DNA of 64,000 nucleotides from Pedobacter sp. WC2423 (lineage in GTDB: Bacteria; Bacteroidota; Bacteroidia; Sphingobacteriales; Sphingobacteriaceae): contig NZ_CP162005.1 in NCBI RefSeq assembly GCF_040822065.1, forward strand, positions 868,001 through 932,000, read 5' to 3'. The first letter of the stretch is position 1. The number at the start of each line of letters is the position of its first letter. The translations under genes were made by a program, and so were the position numbers. The notes under the pieces are model-generated. The model searched no databases, was not told where the DNA came from, and saw only the letters and a program-made list of their open reading frames with translations. This document shows positions 28,548 through 36,972 of this stretch, piece after piece.

Positions 28548-28733
28548 AATAATGCCCCCAGAAAGTGTCTAACTTTTTGGGGGCATTGCATTTTTGTCTG
28601 CCTTTTGTTTAGAAAGTATGTGTCTTTGATCATTTTGATAAAGTTAGCAGAGCAGTTACATCCAATGGACTTATATGGAAACCTTTTTAAACCTGACTTC
28701 CACCCGCTGGATAGATTCCTTGCTGCTGCCATG

Positions 28734-28895
28734 TTATTTGTAGAATTCAGTGCTTTTTTGAGTATAAAAGATATCTCCATCAAAAATTTTCATATCACTA
28801 AATTCAGGTGGAAGCAGGGCCTGTTTTAGAGTAGACTTTCCTGCACCTTTACTCTCTGTAATTGTAAATAGCTGAGGATTAGCGGATAATGGCAT
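28734..28895 (-). pseudogene. Truncated zeta-toxin-like P-loop kinase
   Basis: A minus-strand ORF of 53 codons starts at ATG 28895, overlapping the end of the upstream gene by 17 bases. It encodes LFTITESKGAGKSTLKQALL, a Walker A motif in the context seen in Bacteroidota zeta-toxin-like ATPases, followed by IFDGDIFYTQKSTEFYK and a stop. Family members normally run to about 200 residues. Residual coding-like sequence continues in another frame (NNMAAARNLSSGW) until the IS3 element at 28585. The gene is broken by a frameshift and then cut off. Confidence 0.65.
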
Positions 28896-29217
28896 GCTTG
28901 CTTCTTAATGCTCTAACCTCTGTTTTAGTCAGTATCCTAACGATTTGGCGGGGAACTTCTATATTGCTCTTGTCAAGTCTCTCAACCCGGATTCGACCAT
29001 CAGGGTATTCATAAAATGCCTCATCTTCTTCCAAACGATCATCAAAGACCATAAAACAATGCCCACTACCAAGATCATTTTCTCTCAGTTTGCGAATAAC
29101 CTGTTGAAGTCTTTCAATTCGCTCTGGGCATCGTAAATAGGCTTCCGAATAACCTTTTTTCTCAGATCGTTCCAGATCACCAAATAGTTTGCCTTGTATA
29201 TGCTGCTTACGTTCCAT
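28879..29217 (-). CDS. Probable antitoxin-like partner of the broken zeta-type gene
   Basis: A 112-residue charged protein (MERKQHIQGKLFGDLERSEKKGYSEAYL...) with no membrane segment or known motif. Its stop codon overlaps the start of the truncated P-loop kinase gene, as in toxin-antitoxin and similar two-gene units where the small protein comes first. Whether it neutralises the kinase is inference from order and overlap. It is now an orphan because its partner is broken. Confidence 0.6.
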   Translation of the reverse strand: MERKQHIQGKLFGDLERSEKKGYSEAYLRCPERIERLQQVIRKLRENDLGSGHCFMVFDDRLEEDEAFYEYPDGRIRVERLDKSNIEVPRQIVRILTKTEVRALRSKHAIIR

Positions 29218-29295
29218 AACTACAAAATGATGGGTTATAATTGAACATATACAAATTACATCTAGTTTTGATTGCTTTTTGTAATAAGCTTTTAA

Positions 29296-29679
29296 CTATT
29301 TGTTGTTTTTCAATATTTCTACTTTGTCTTGTTCGCTTTTTAGTAGACGCTCATAAAGCTCAACAACTTTATCTAATGGGTTGTATGAGCACTGGTAGTT
29401 ATAAGCATAAGCGGTTGAATTGTCATTCATATTCTGAATATGGAAAATCAAAACTTCTTCACTAAAGTTTTTTATAGCTTCAGCACTCACACCTAAAACA
29501 TCAGCAATTTTCTCAAGCATTGAATCTTCGATCTCTTCGCTTTGCTCAATTTTTGAAATAGTTTGTTGACTTACGCCCAGCTCACCAGCAAGAAAATCTT
29601 GTTTTATACCTCTGATTTCACGAATGCGACTAATCTTTTTTCCTATATGCACTTTGTTGGATTTTGTAGCTGTTTCCAT
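29296..29679 (-). CDS. XRE-family transcriptional regulator (left copy)
   Basis: A 127-residue protein with an N-terminal XRE helix-turn-helix (about residues 12-66: ISRIREIRGIKQDFLAGELGVSQQTISKIEQ). A 60-residue tail ends in a helical segment (VVELYERLLKSEQDKVEIL) that probably dimerises. It is almost identical to the gene at 31982-32362 except in a short variable stretch in the tail. Both are on the minus strand, and the similarity continues about 70 bases upstream through the promoter region. The two copies bracket the PtuA/PtuB-type genes, divergent from the first and convergent with the last. It probably regulates that defence pair. Confidence 0.9.
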   Translation of the reverse strand: METATKSNKVHIGKKISRIREIRGIKQDFLAGELGVSQQTISKIEQSEEIEDSMLEKIADVLGVSAEAIKNFSEEVLIFHIQNMNDNSTAYAYNYQCSYNPLDKVVELYERLLKSEQDKVEILKNNK

Positions 29680-29750
29680 AGAACAAATATAATTAATTTC
29701 CAGATGGTAAGTAACAATTAAATATGGGTAAAGTACAATTTGAATTGGAA
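29303..29750 (-). repeat. Left direct repeat (XRE gene plus upstream region)
   Basis: About 450 bases that recur with high identity at 31988-32431 in the same orientation, covering the XRE gene and its promoter region. Similarity stops abruptly after a shared TTGAATTGG beyond 29740. The intervening 2.2 kb holds only the Septu-like pair. Confidence 0.85.
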
Positions 29751-29858
29751 ACTAGCTATTGCCAAGTTTCATTCGGGAGTTCCAGACTGCTTGAAAATAA
29801 ATTTTGATATATTTACATTTTAAATCAAAAGCCATAGGTTTTAGTAAATATCCATTGT

Positions 29859-31151
29859 ATGAGAATTGACCGGATAAAGGTTGCCAATTTTAAAAATTTT
29901 GACCAGTTAGATGCGTCTTTTGCCCCTGGGGTAAATCTTTTTGTAGGTGGAAATGGAAGTGGGAAAACCAGTATTTTGGAAGCAATAAATGTAGCGTTGG
30001 GAGGTTTTTTTGGTTCCCAAGAACAAAAAATGCAACGTGGAATTGAATTTGATGAGATTAAAATTACTAATGGTAAACGAGAACCGTTTTCATCTGTTAC
30101 TGGCTTTTCTGATGAAATTAATCAGGAATGGACTCGAAATATTAAAAGGGATACCAGGGCCAATGATATTAAAGGTATCAAAGTAGCTGTAGATTTTGGG
30201 AAGCAGTTTTTTGATAACTTTGATAATGCAGATGATAGGACGATCGCACCCCTTATAGCCTTTTATTCCACTCAAAGATTGTTTAAAGACAGTTCTCAAT
30301 CACATAAGCAACGATATGATGCTGCAAGTGCCAGAAGAAATGGTTATTTGCAAAGCTTAAAGGAAAATGCCATTAAAGGGACACTAAATGAATGGCTTGG
30401 TAATGCGGTGACGAGAAGAGCGACAAAGTTTATCAATGACATTGAAAGTGACGATCTGGTACTCGAAAATGTAGAACAAGCGATAAGGCAAACATTAATT
30501 TTCTTTATGAATTTGCCTGAAGATTTTGCACTCAAGATCTATCAGGATCCTGACTTTGGAAACGAAATCTATGTAAATTATGATAATGAACATAATCTAC
30601 CGTTAAGTTATTATTCAGATGGTTTTCGTAATCTCATCTATCTCATTTTTGATTTAGTCTGGAGAGCCTCACAGCTTAATCCATGGCTAAAACTTACTGA
30701 GCTATCTGCAAATGTTAACGGTGTGGTAACCATTGATGAAATAGATCTGCACCTTCATCCAAGATGGCAGGCGAAAGCAGTTGCTATGTTGCAAAAATTA
30801 TTTCCAAAGGTTCAGTTTTTTATTACTACCCATAGCCCGACTGTTGTTGCTAATTTGGAGGAAGGGACATTGTATGAGGTCAACAATAAAACGGTGATTA
30901 AATCTGAGAATGATTTCTTTGGTAAAAAAATTAATTATATACTCAGAGATGTTCTCGATGCCTCAGACAGGCATGTACAAACGCAGCAAAAACTAGATAA
31001 ACTATTTGTTTTGATCGATAATGATGTCATTAATGAGTACGAGCCTTTGTTATTGCAACTTAAGGCCTTGCTAGGAGATGATGATCCAGATATTATAAAG
31101 GCTCAAGCTCTTATTGATTGGAGAAATGAGGACAAACAGCAATTAGAATAA
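29859..31151 (+). CDS. ptuA: Septu-like defence ATPase (PtuA type)
   Basis: A 430-residue ABC/SMC-like AAA ATPase. Walker A is GGNGSGKT (residues 30-37), there is a signature-like region (LSYYSDGFRNLIYL), Walker B is GVVTIDEIDLHLHP and an H-loop follows in FFITTHSPTVV. The C-terminal 90 residues are helical. The next gene, 3 bases downstream, encodes an HNH nuclease, which is the gene order of type I Septu systems and of the effector part of the Ec78 retron. No reverse transcriptase or retron RNA is seen next to it, so I call it a stand-alone Septu. The symbol is by architecture and context. Confidence 0.82.
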   Translation: MRIDRIKVANFKNFDQLDASFAPGVNLFVGGNGSGKTSILEAINVALGGFFGSQEQKMQRGIEFDEIKITNGKREPFSSVTGFSDEINQEWTRNIKRDTRANDIKGIKVAVDFGKQFFDNFDNADDRTIAPLIAFYSTQRLFKDSSQSHKQRYDAASARRNGYLQSLKENAIKGTLNEWLGNAVTRRATKFINDIESDDLVLENVEQAIRQTLIFFMNLPEDFALKIYQDPDFGNEIYVNYDNEHNLPLSYYSDGFRNLIYLIFDLVWRASQLNPWLKLTELSANVNGVVTIDEIDLHLHPRWQAKAVAMLQKLFPKVQFFITTHSPTVVANLEEGTLYEVNNKTVIKSENDFFGKKINYILRDVLDASDRHVQTQQKLDKLFVLIDNDVINEYEPLLLQLKALLGDDDPDIIKAQALIDWRNEDKQQLE

Positions 31152-31154
31152 TAC

Positions 31155-31838
31155 ATGCAATACATTCAAAAAAGCGGACCGCAACCGGGTGATTGGGATT
31201 TATGGTTTACTACTGGAACTGGTAATAGGTCATATAATTATAATTCAGATGCGAGCGCTATGCGTAATCTTCCTCTTGCTAAGAAGCATTTACTTGAAGA
31301 ACAGAATTGGCTTTGTGCTTATTGCCAGCAAAAGCTTACTTTAGAACAGGCCTCAATCGAGCATGTTATCCCAAAAGAGTTCAACAAAGAACAGTCTACA
31401 AATTATCATAACTTAGTAGCAGTATGTAAGGAAACTCCTACAGATCCAATAGACGATAGGTTTCATTGTGACAAATATAAACAGAGTGAAATGATCGCCT
31501 CTTTAATATTTTCTTCGGCATCTGATGTCACTCAACAAAGTAATCATCGTTTTCTTGAGGCAAATTCTGATGGGTCAATTTCTGCAAAAGGAAAAGGTAG
31601 CATTGAAGATAAAAAGCTGGCGGAGGTATTTATTGAGGTGTTGAATCTCAATCATAGCTTGTTAAAAGCCAAGCGTGCTATTGATCATCTCAATCCGCTT
31701 ATAAGTATTGCAATAGGGTTTAAAAAAGGCGACAGGCGTAAATTTTGGGAACTACAATTTAGTAATATCTCACGTGATAAGGAGAGGCCTTTTCGTATGT
31801 TTCTTTTGATTTATATAGGAAGAATACTGGGCTTTTAG
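31155..31838 (+). CDS. ptuB: Septu-like HNH nuclease (PtuB type)
   Basis: A 227-residue protein with an HNH/His-Me-finger core. The zinc cysteines Cys54 and Cys57 are in LCAYCQQK, the motif IEHVIPK (Glu69, His70) comes next, an Asn is in YHNLVAVC (Asn86, Cys91) and FHCDKY (His104, Cys105) follows. This matches the TIGR02646/PtuB pattern of DNA or tRNA-directed nucleases activated by a partner ATPase. It starts 3 bases after the ATPase stop codon, so the two are co-expressed. A strong terminator hairpin follows at 31929. Confidence 0.84.
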   Translation: MQYIQKSGPQPGDWDLWFTTGTGNRSYNYNSDASAMRNLPLAKKHLLEEQNWLCAYCQQKLTLEQASIEHVIPKEFNKEQSTNYHNLVAVCKETPTDPIDDRFHCDKYKQSEMIASLIFSSASDVTQQSNHRFLEANSDGSISAKGKGSIEDKKLAEVFIEVLNLNHSLLKAKRAIDHLNPLISIAIGFKKGDRRKFWELQFSNISRDKERPFRMFLLIYIGRILGF

Positions 31839-31928
31839 TTCAAATTTTAATTAGCCAGGTTGAAAAGAAATAATTGGCTTGATGGTTACTTTAATTGATA
31901 ATTTCGACTAAATAACAAGGTATTATTT

Positions 31929-31966
31929 AAAGGGGAGGCAAAATAAGTTTTGTCTCCCCTTTTTTA
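31929..31966. terminator. Strong bidirectional terminator between ptuB-like gene and XRE gene
   Basis: Arms of about 15 bases (AAAGGGGAGGCAAAA and its complement with one wobble) enclose a short loop. Runs of A on one side and T on the other allow termination in both directions, as expected between these converging genes. Confidence 0.85.
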
Positions 31967-31981
31967 TTTGGTAATGCTGTT

Positions 31982-32362
31982 CTATTTACTGTTTTTCAAT
32001 ATTTCGACTTTTTCTTGTTCGCTTTTTAGTAAGCGTTCGTAAAGCTCAACAACTTTATCTAATGGATTAAATGAGCATTGGTAATTTAATGATGCTGAAT
32101 TATCGTGGTAAGTATTTCCGATTATATTAAATATAGCTTCTTCACTAAAGTTTTTTATAGCTTCAGCACTCACACCTAAAACATCAGCAATTTTTTCAAG
32201 CATTGAATCGTCTATCTCTTCGCTTTGCTCAATTTTTGAAATAGTTTGTTGACTTACGCCCAGCTCACCAGCAAGAAAATCTTGTTTTATACCTCTGATT
32301 TCACGAATGCGACTAATCTTTTTTCCTATATGAACTTTGTTGGATTTTGTAGCTGTTTCCAT
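31982..32362 (-). CDS. XRE-family transcriptional regulator (right copy)
   Basis: A 126-residue near-duplicate of the regulator at 29296. The first 75 residues are identical except for one position. The differences are concentrated in a stretch after residue 75, and the C-terminal dimer helix is again conserved. The upstream 70 bases are also nearly identical to those of the left copy. Because both copies point the same way, homologous recombination between them would delete the defence genes and leave one regulator. Either the pair is a footprint of cassette insertion or both copies are kept for regulation. Confidence 0.9.
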   Translation of the reverse strand: METATKSNKVHIGKKISRIREIRGIKQDFLAGELGVSQQTISKIEQSEEIDDSMLEKIADVLGVSAEAIKNFSEEAIFNIIGNTYHDNSASLNYQCSFNPLDKVVELYERLLKSEQEKVEILKNSK

Positions 32363-32431
32363 AGAACAAATATAATTAATTTCCAGATGGTAAGTAACAA
32401 TTAAATATGGGTAAAGTACAACTTGAATTGG
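31988..32431 (-). repeat. Right direct repeat (XRE gene plus upstream region)
   Basis: Partner of the repeat at 29303-29750. The promoter-proximal part is nearly identical; most differences lie in the coding region for residues 75-100 of the regulator. Confidence 0.85.
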
Positions 32432-32487
32432 TAGGTTACGGCATTAGATAACCCGAGATTTGGTAATGGAAACTAAAATCGGATTAT

Positions 32488-33795
32488 ATGTACGCGCAAA
32501 CCATGATTAGCACAAACACCTTGTCCAAAAAAGGAGGGCTTTTTTTTAGATTACCTTTTCAGCATGGCAGTTTTAAATTGGGTATTGATACGTTAAATAA
32601 GTTCTCAGATTTCAGAAAACCCAAACATCCGTATTTACGCATACAGACCAGGAAAATATCATTTTTGAATGAGTTGCTGATAGTAGGCATAATAGTGGGA
32701 GAGGAAGCAGAAGAAATGGTTTACATCAAGGTAAAGCCTCTGGAATTATTAGTTAGTTGCAGCGTAGATACTGATGAAAATTATTTAGGTCGTTATGCTT
32801 ATTTCGCACTCTGCGATTTATTAGGGGCATCTGATGAATGTGATTTTGATGAATATTATTGGCCGGACTTTTTTGATGATAAGATGCAAAATAAGTTTTT
32901 AACAACATCAAAATCTAAAGGAGGGATAAAGGTCATTTTAAAGACTATATATCGTGGATTGTGTAAACCGGTGAAGTATCTGCCGGCGGTTAAACGGGAT
33001 AAAGTTATGATCAGGAGGAAAACTGCTGATATAATACCGGAAGCATTAACAACAGAGGAGCAGTTGATGGGGTACTGTTTACTGGATACGCGTAGTTCCA
33101 AGTGGCATACGAATCACGTTCCATCTTTAATATCTTATACTGGGATTCCAAGTAAGGATAAAATATCTGTAAAATGGTTTAATAACTATATTTTAAAACC
33201 AGAGGATTTACCAGATCAGGAGCTTACTGCTGAACAGCAAGCTTTAAAAGATATTTGTTTTTTAATGGGAGAATTATCGCCTGTTCAATATCCAAAACAG
33301 AAGGATAGCGAAAGTAAGAGAGTTGAACTCAAGAAACTAAATAAGGCTAATTTTAGTAAAGTTTTTGCCTTATGGCATGAAGCGTTTCCATTGTTACAGA
33401 GTAGGCGATATACGCATTATCACTTTACTTATGGTATGAGAAATATCAAAGGAAAACCTGTAAAATCGGGTATGTCACCTTGTACATTTAGCAATGAAGA
33501 GGCTGAATTATGTTTTTTGTGGAAAGAGAAATCAGATTACTATAAACTTGAACTTCGTTTTAGGATAGGTTGTAAGTTGTATGAATTACCTTCTTATTTC
33601 AATGCCTCTTTTTTTGTAGCATCATGTATGAATCCCAGGAAAATGCACTTGCTAAACTCTCTTATGGATTGTGAAATCCTGGCTTTATTTGGTGAAACAA
33701 ACTATCGCATGTTATTTCTTAAAGTTCATTATGAGGCTTATTTCAGCTGTTTTGTTGATCAGCTAAGGGATACTTATGAATTTATAGATAAATAG
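32488..33795 (+). CDS. Unknown protein, first gene of a duplicated two-gene unit
   Basis: A 435-residue soluble protein without a signal peptide, rich in aromatic residues and Cys. I recognise no domain. Acidic patches (DECDFDEYYWPDFFDD) and the basic region around residues 140-180 stand out. Residues 198-435 are repeated almost unchanged at 40751-41468, where the 5' part has been removed at an IS end. The 156-residue gene 120 bases downstream is duplicated along with it, spacer included, so the two form a unit. Start: ATG 32488; a second ATG six codons later is possible. The location between a defence pair and a duplicated copy in an island suggests a mobile accessory function; none can be named. 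Confidence 0.7.
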   Translation: MYAQTMISTNTLSKKGGLFFRLPFQHGSFKLGIDTLNKFSDFRKPKHPYLRIQTRKISFLNELLIVGIIVGEEAEEMVYIKVKPLELLVSCSVDTDENYLGRYAYFALCDLLGASDECDFDEYYWPDFFDDKMQNKFLTTSKSKGGIKVILKTIYRGLCKPVKYLPAVKRDKVMIRRKTADIIPEALTTEEQLMGYCLLDTRSSKWHTNHVPSLISYTGIPSKDKISVKWFNNYILKPEDLPDQELTAEQQALKDICFLMGELSPVQYPKQKDSESKRVELKKLNKANFSKVFALWHEAFPLLQSRRYTHYHFTYGMRNIKGKPVKSGMSPCTFSNEEAELCFLWKEKSDYYKLELRFRIGCKLYELPSYFNASFFVASCMNPRKMHLLNSLMDCEILALFGETNYRMLFLKVHYEAYFSCFVDQLRDTYEFIDK

Positions 33796-33915
33796 TTGGT
33801 TGAAAATATTATTAATGGAAAGTTGGGTTTTGTAATGAGATGCCTGGTTTAAGTTTTTGCAATCAGCGAAGCTCAATTTTTAAAGATTCATTTAAATTTT
33901 AAAATCAAAACGAGT

Positions 33916-34386
33916 ATGAAAAAGTTAAATAAGCCGGGCTCTGTTAATGAGTTAAAAGCAATTGATTCAATCAATGCTAAATACAATTATAATGATATAT
34001 GTGTTTTTCATGAAACGGTACTTCGGATATTAGGAAGCAGTGACTTGTCTGGGCTTAAAGTATCGGAAATGAAGAGTATTGAATTCTTTGCACAAACAAT
34101 TGTCAGGTTGCTGGATTCTCCACAAATATCAGACAATGTGAGAAATCACTTTCAAGAACGGGTTGCTAATAATATTGCTGATATCAAGAAAATAAAACCA
34201 CCCAAAGGGAATGATTTTCAAACAACTAAGAGCCTTTATGCAATGCTGAATTGGATAAATTTCACAAATCATCGGACGAGGTTAACGATTGAGATGATTC
34301 TTGATGATTATTATTATCATTTTCCGGTTTCTCGAAGTGCAGTGATTATAGAGAAACGTCTTTTGTTGCAGCCTGGTTGGCTGTGA
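33916..34386 (+). CDS. Unknown small protein, second gene of the duplicated unit
   Basis: A 156-residue mostly helical protein (MKKLNKPGSVNELKAIDSINAKYN...) with no membrane segment and no recognised family. Its near-identical copy at 41589 reads past this stop codon because of a one-base difference near codon 135, so one of the two C-termini is altered. The conserved core is residues 1-134. Co-duplication with the 435-residue gene indicates a functional pair. Confidence 0.7.
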   Translation: MKKLNKPGSVNELKAIDSINAKYNYNDICVFHETVLRILGSSDLSGLKVSEMKSIEFFAQTIVRLLDSPQISDNVRNHFQERVANNIADIKKIKPPKGNDFQTTKSLYAMLNWINFTNHRTRLTIEMILDDYYYHFPVSRSAVIIEKRLLLQPGWL

Positions 34387-34648
34387 TTCGAAAGAAAGCC
34401 CCAGGACCTCCGATCCTGGAACTTTATCTAAGTTAACGCTTTCATGTATCAAAGCGTTTGAAAGCTTAATTATTATGTTGTCCCTTATTATTTTTTCAGG
34501 TGTATCCTGTAGACAAATTACTCTTCGCTCTGAGAAAGTGAAGAAACGCCTATTTTCCTAACAACCATTTTCTGTCCAAAGAAAATCTTGGAAAACATCC
34601 GAAAGCTCCAATTTAAGACCAGAAGTAAATTTTAAAGGCTGATTTTTA

Positions 34649-35827
34649 TTAGTGATAGTTGTAAATACCGTTCATCATTGCGACGCCGCAAGTGGTTTCA
34701 AAAGCATTGCGTACGCTCTCCGGCGTCTGGGTTCCCCATATGTTCCACATCAAACCCTGGGAATTTCGAATAGACCACGCTTGAGCTGCATTAGCGTCAA
34801 GCCAGGGCCCGTAGTTACTTGCCGTACCGGTGTTTTTTACAAATATTGTGGCCCAGCGTGCGAAAATACTTTTCATTCCCTGCGTGTCGGCAATACCATT
34901 TTCATCTTTCAAAATTCCTCCGGATTTGTTGCACATGCTGCTACGGGCATAATCCATTGCCTTCAAAGCCATCGCCAAGTAGTTACTTGCCGGATAATAG
35001 GAACGTAAAAGATCACATGCACCAATAAAAGTACCCTGAGTGTAAGAAAGTGCTCCTTCTGTAATAGTTCCTGAAGTGTTAATGGCTCCTTTAACCTCGC
35101 CAGTAGATGAATCGTAAAGCTTGATGACCATCCAATCCATAATTTGCTTTGCTTTAGTCATATACGTAACATCACCGGTTGCCTGATATAAAAGCATCGC
35201 GCAAATTACGGCTGGAGCATTAACGCAGGTGTTTTTAGTCTGATTGTTAGTTGTCCACCAGAGTCCGCCACCCAAAGTCTGGGTATCCCAGGCACGGTTC
35301 CACATCATGTTAAAGTTGTTTTTTGCCATGTCCAACATTCCGCCATCGTTGGTAATCTTGAATGCCCTCACGCACATTAATGCTCCCCAAACAATATCAT
35401 CATTATAAATATTGTTAGTCCAAAGCAATCCGTACCCGTCTCTTACTCCATTATATAAATAAGAAATTTTATTTTTGAGATCTACACTTGGATTGATGTT
35501 GTAAGCGTCAATTAGGGTTTCTATAGCTTCCTGCTGCGTCCAGAAATCCATTCTGCCTGTATGGTTATCGTCTTTCCAATAATACGCCTTAAACGAGGGA
35601 CCATAGGTACCGTACTGATTGTAAAAATGATTGTTATATACCTGCATGGCCAGCAAAGCTTCGGCTTTTGTAGGGAGCGTGGCAGCAGCTTGGCTGGATA
35701 AATTAGATTTGTTATTAATCGCGTTGAGTGCAACCGGCTCCGTGACGACATTATCTTTTTTACAGTTTGTAAATACGGCGCCTGCTCCTATGGCGATCAT
35801 AGCCATAAGTTTAATGTTCGTGTTCAT
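34649..35827 (-). CDS. GH76-family alpha-1,6-mannanase lipoprotein
   Basis: A 392-residue lipoprotein (lipobox ending in Cys22) with an (alpha/alpha)6 barrel. The catalytic Asp pair is visible as Asp143-Asp144 in YNDDIVWGAL, equivalent to the paired Asp of characterised GH76 endo-alpha-1,6-mannanases. WWTTNNQTKN and the C-terminal ETTCGVAMMNG further support the family. It should cut alpha-1,6-mannan backbones such as those of yeast cell walls, probably at the cell surface. It stands alone without a SusC/D pair here, so it is not part of a visible polysaccharide utilisation locus. Confidence 0.92.
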   Translation of the reverse strand: MNTNIKLMAMIAIGAGAVFTNCKKDNVVTEPVALNAINNKSNLSSQAAATLPTKAEALLAMQVYNNHFYNQYGTYGPSFKAYYWKDDNHTGRMDFWTQQEAIETLIDAYNINPSVDLKNKISYLYNGVRDGYGLLWTNNIYNDDIVWGALMCVRAFKITNDGGMLDMAKNNFNMMWNRAWDTQTLGGGLWWTTNNQTKNTCVNAPAVICAMLLYQATGDVTYMTKAKQIMDWMVIKLYDSSTGEVKGAINTSGTITEGALSYTQGTFIGACDLLRSYYPASNYLAMALKAMDYARSSMCNKSGGILKDENGIADTQGMKSIFARWATIFVKNTGTASNYGPWLDANAAQAWSIRNSQGLMWNIWGTQTPESVRNAFETTCGVAMMNGIYNYH

Positions 35828-36247
35828 TGTTTAGTTTTTAAAAGGTTTATAGATGGTTATTTTGTTTGTTCAGATGTACCAGTCTGCGTCTCTAATGTGT
35901 ACTAGCAAGATTTTTTTTGTCGTTCTTAAACTTTATAAATGAAGATAACTAATATTTTAAGTAAGGCAGATTTATTATTAAGCTTCAATGCTATGTTTCA
36001 AGCGTTATTATTTAGACATTAAAATTATTATAGGGTGTAGACAGTCGGAATTCTGAAGATTCTTAACGCATTGATACGGAAGAAAAAATTAGTGTATCAG
36101 AAAACAGATATTTTGCTAGTTTGGGACCTTAATGGTATTTCGACCCTGTTTCATTTTATTTAACTAATGAAGTGCCTTAATTACTACAAACAGACAGCCA
36201 CCTGTATCAAAAAACGAACGTAAATACAGAAATCAAATTTTATAATA
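35828..36247. other. Intergenic region upstream of divergent genes
   Basis: A 420-base AT-rich spacer between the mannanase gene and a small plus-strand ORF. No repeat, RNA or clear promoter motif is seen; it must include the mannanase promoter. Confidence 0.35.
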
Positions 36248-36562
36248 ATGAAGTGCATTATCAATATAGCAGAAGAAACAATCGGTGAAGCTGACTTTGA
36301 ATTAACCGATGTTTCTATGGGAACAATCGGAGGATTATTTATTCCAAATGAGAATTATTTTAAATATCAGGCTCTAGTTCAAAGCCACTGCAACAACAAA
36401 GGGATTTCAAATATTCATGATTTCGACTATCGTATTACCTTGTATGGTAATATAGATTTAAATTTGGAAGGCGGTATAGGGATTACTGATATTCAGGGTT
36501 TTAACGAAATTTATATTGAAGGTGTTGGCCTCAATCAATACCAGCTATCAAATTTTAGATAA
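36248..36562 (+). CDS. Small unknown protein
   Basis: A 104-residue acidic, beta-rich protein (MKCIINIAEETIGEADFELTDVSMGTIGG...). It resembles stand-alone small proteins often found as immunity-like or accessory proteins in Bacteroidota, but no family is certain. There is no signal peptide. A strong terminator follows at 36713. It is isolated from its neighbours by more than 400 bases on each side. Confidence 0.5.
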   Translation: MKCIINIAEETIGEADFELTDVSMGTIGGLFIPNENYFKYQALVQSHCNNKGISNIHDFDYRITLYGNIDLNLEGGIGITDIQGFNEIYIEGVGLNQYQLSNFR

Positions 36563-36972
36563 GTGGTTTTAAATAACATACACACATTGATACTATGGTT
36601 AATCTAAAGATATTCAACTTAAAATGGGGTGTTCTAACCTAATCCCACATCTAATCGAAAAATACTTTGAACACTTAAGGGTTATTGAATTTGATTTTTA
36701 TTCAATGATTTTAAACTAAATAAGGCTGCTTTTTAGGAATAGCCTTATTTAGTTTTAATGGAATCCCATTCAGCGGGGGAAGAGGGGTTCTATCGCCGAG
36801 ATCTGTCGTAAGCACAGTATTAACTGAATACAAATTTACAGAAATTTTTATTCAGTGGTAGCAATGAAAGCGCAAAAACTAAGAGCAGGAATAATCGCAG
36901 TATTTTTTATAAATTTGTATGATCTTATAATTGGCATAGGTTGACCGAAAACACTGGCATCAACATTCCGAA
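36563..36972. other. Intergenic region with terminator and candidate -7 element
   Basis: 410 bases. It contains the hairpin terminator at 36713-36757 and, at 36910-36917, TAAATTTG. The latter fits the Bacteroidota -7 element TAnnTTTG and lies about 55 bases before the hydrolase ATG; no -33 partner is clear. Confidence 0.45.
36713..36757. terminator. Strong hairpin terminator
   Basis: Perfect arms AAACTAAATAAGGCT (36713-36727) and AGCCTTATTTAGTTT (36741-36755) form a 15-bp stem with a 13-base loop and a T-rich end. Confidence 0.85.

Larger units (their letters stand above)
27153..28585 (-). mobile_element. IS3-family insertion sequence (IS150-like group)
   Basis: Two minus-strand ORFs (OrfA and OrfB) are bounded by imperfect inverted ends: TGCCCCCAAAAGTT at 27153-27166 and the complement of TGCCCCCAAAAAGTT at 28571-28585. 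No short target duplication is visible directly outside. The flanking DNA forms its own inverted repeat across the element (27127-27144 against 28588-28605), so the element appears to have landed inside a terminator-like hairpin. Confidence 0.82.

Noticed and set aside
32488..34386. The 435- and 156-residue genes as RteC-type transfer regulators
   Set aside because: The location near mobile DNA suggested it, but I could not find the RteC motifs in either protein, so I left them unassigned.
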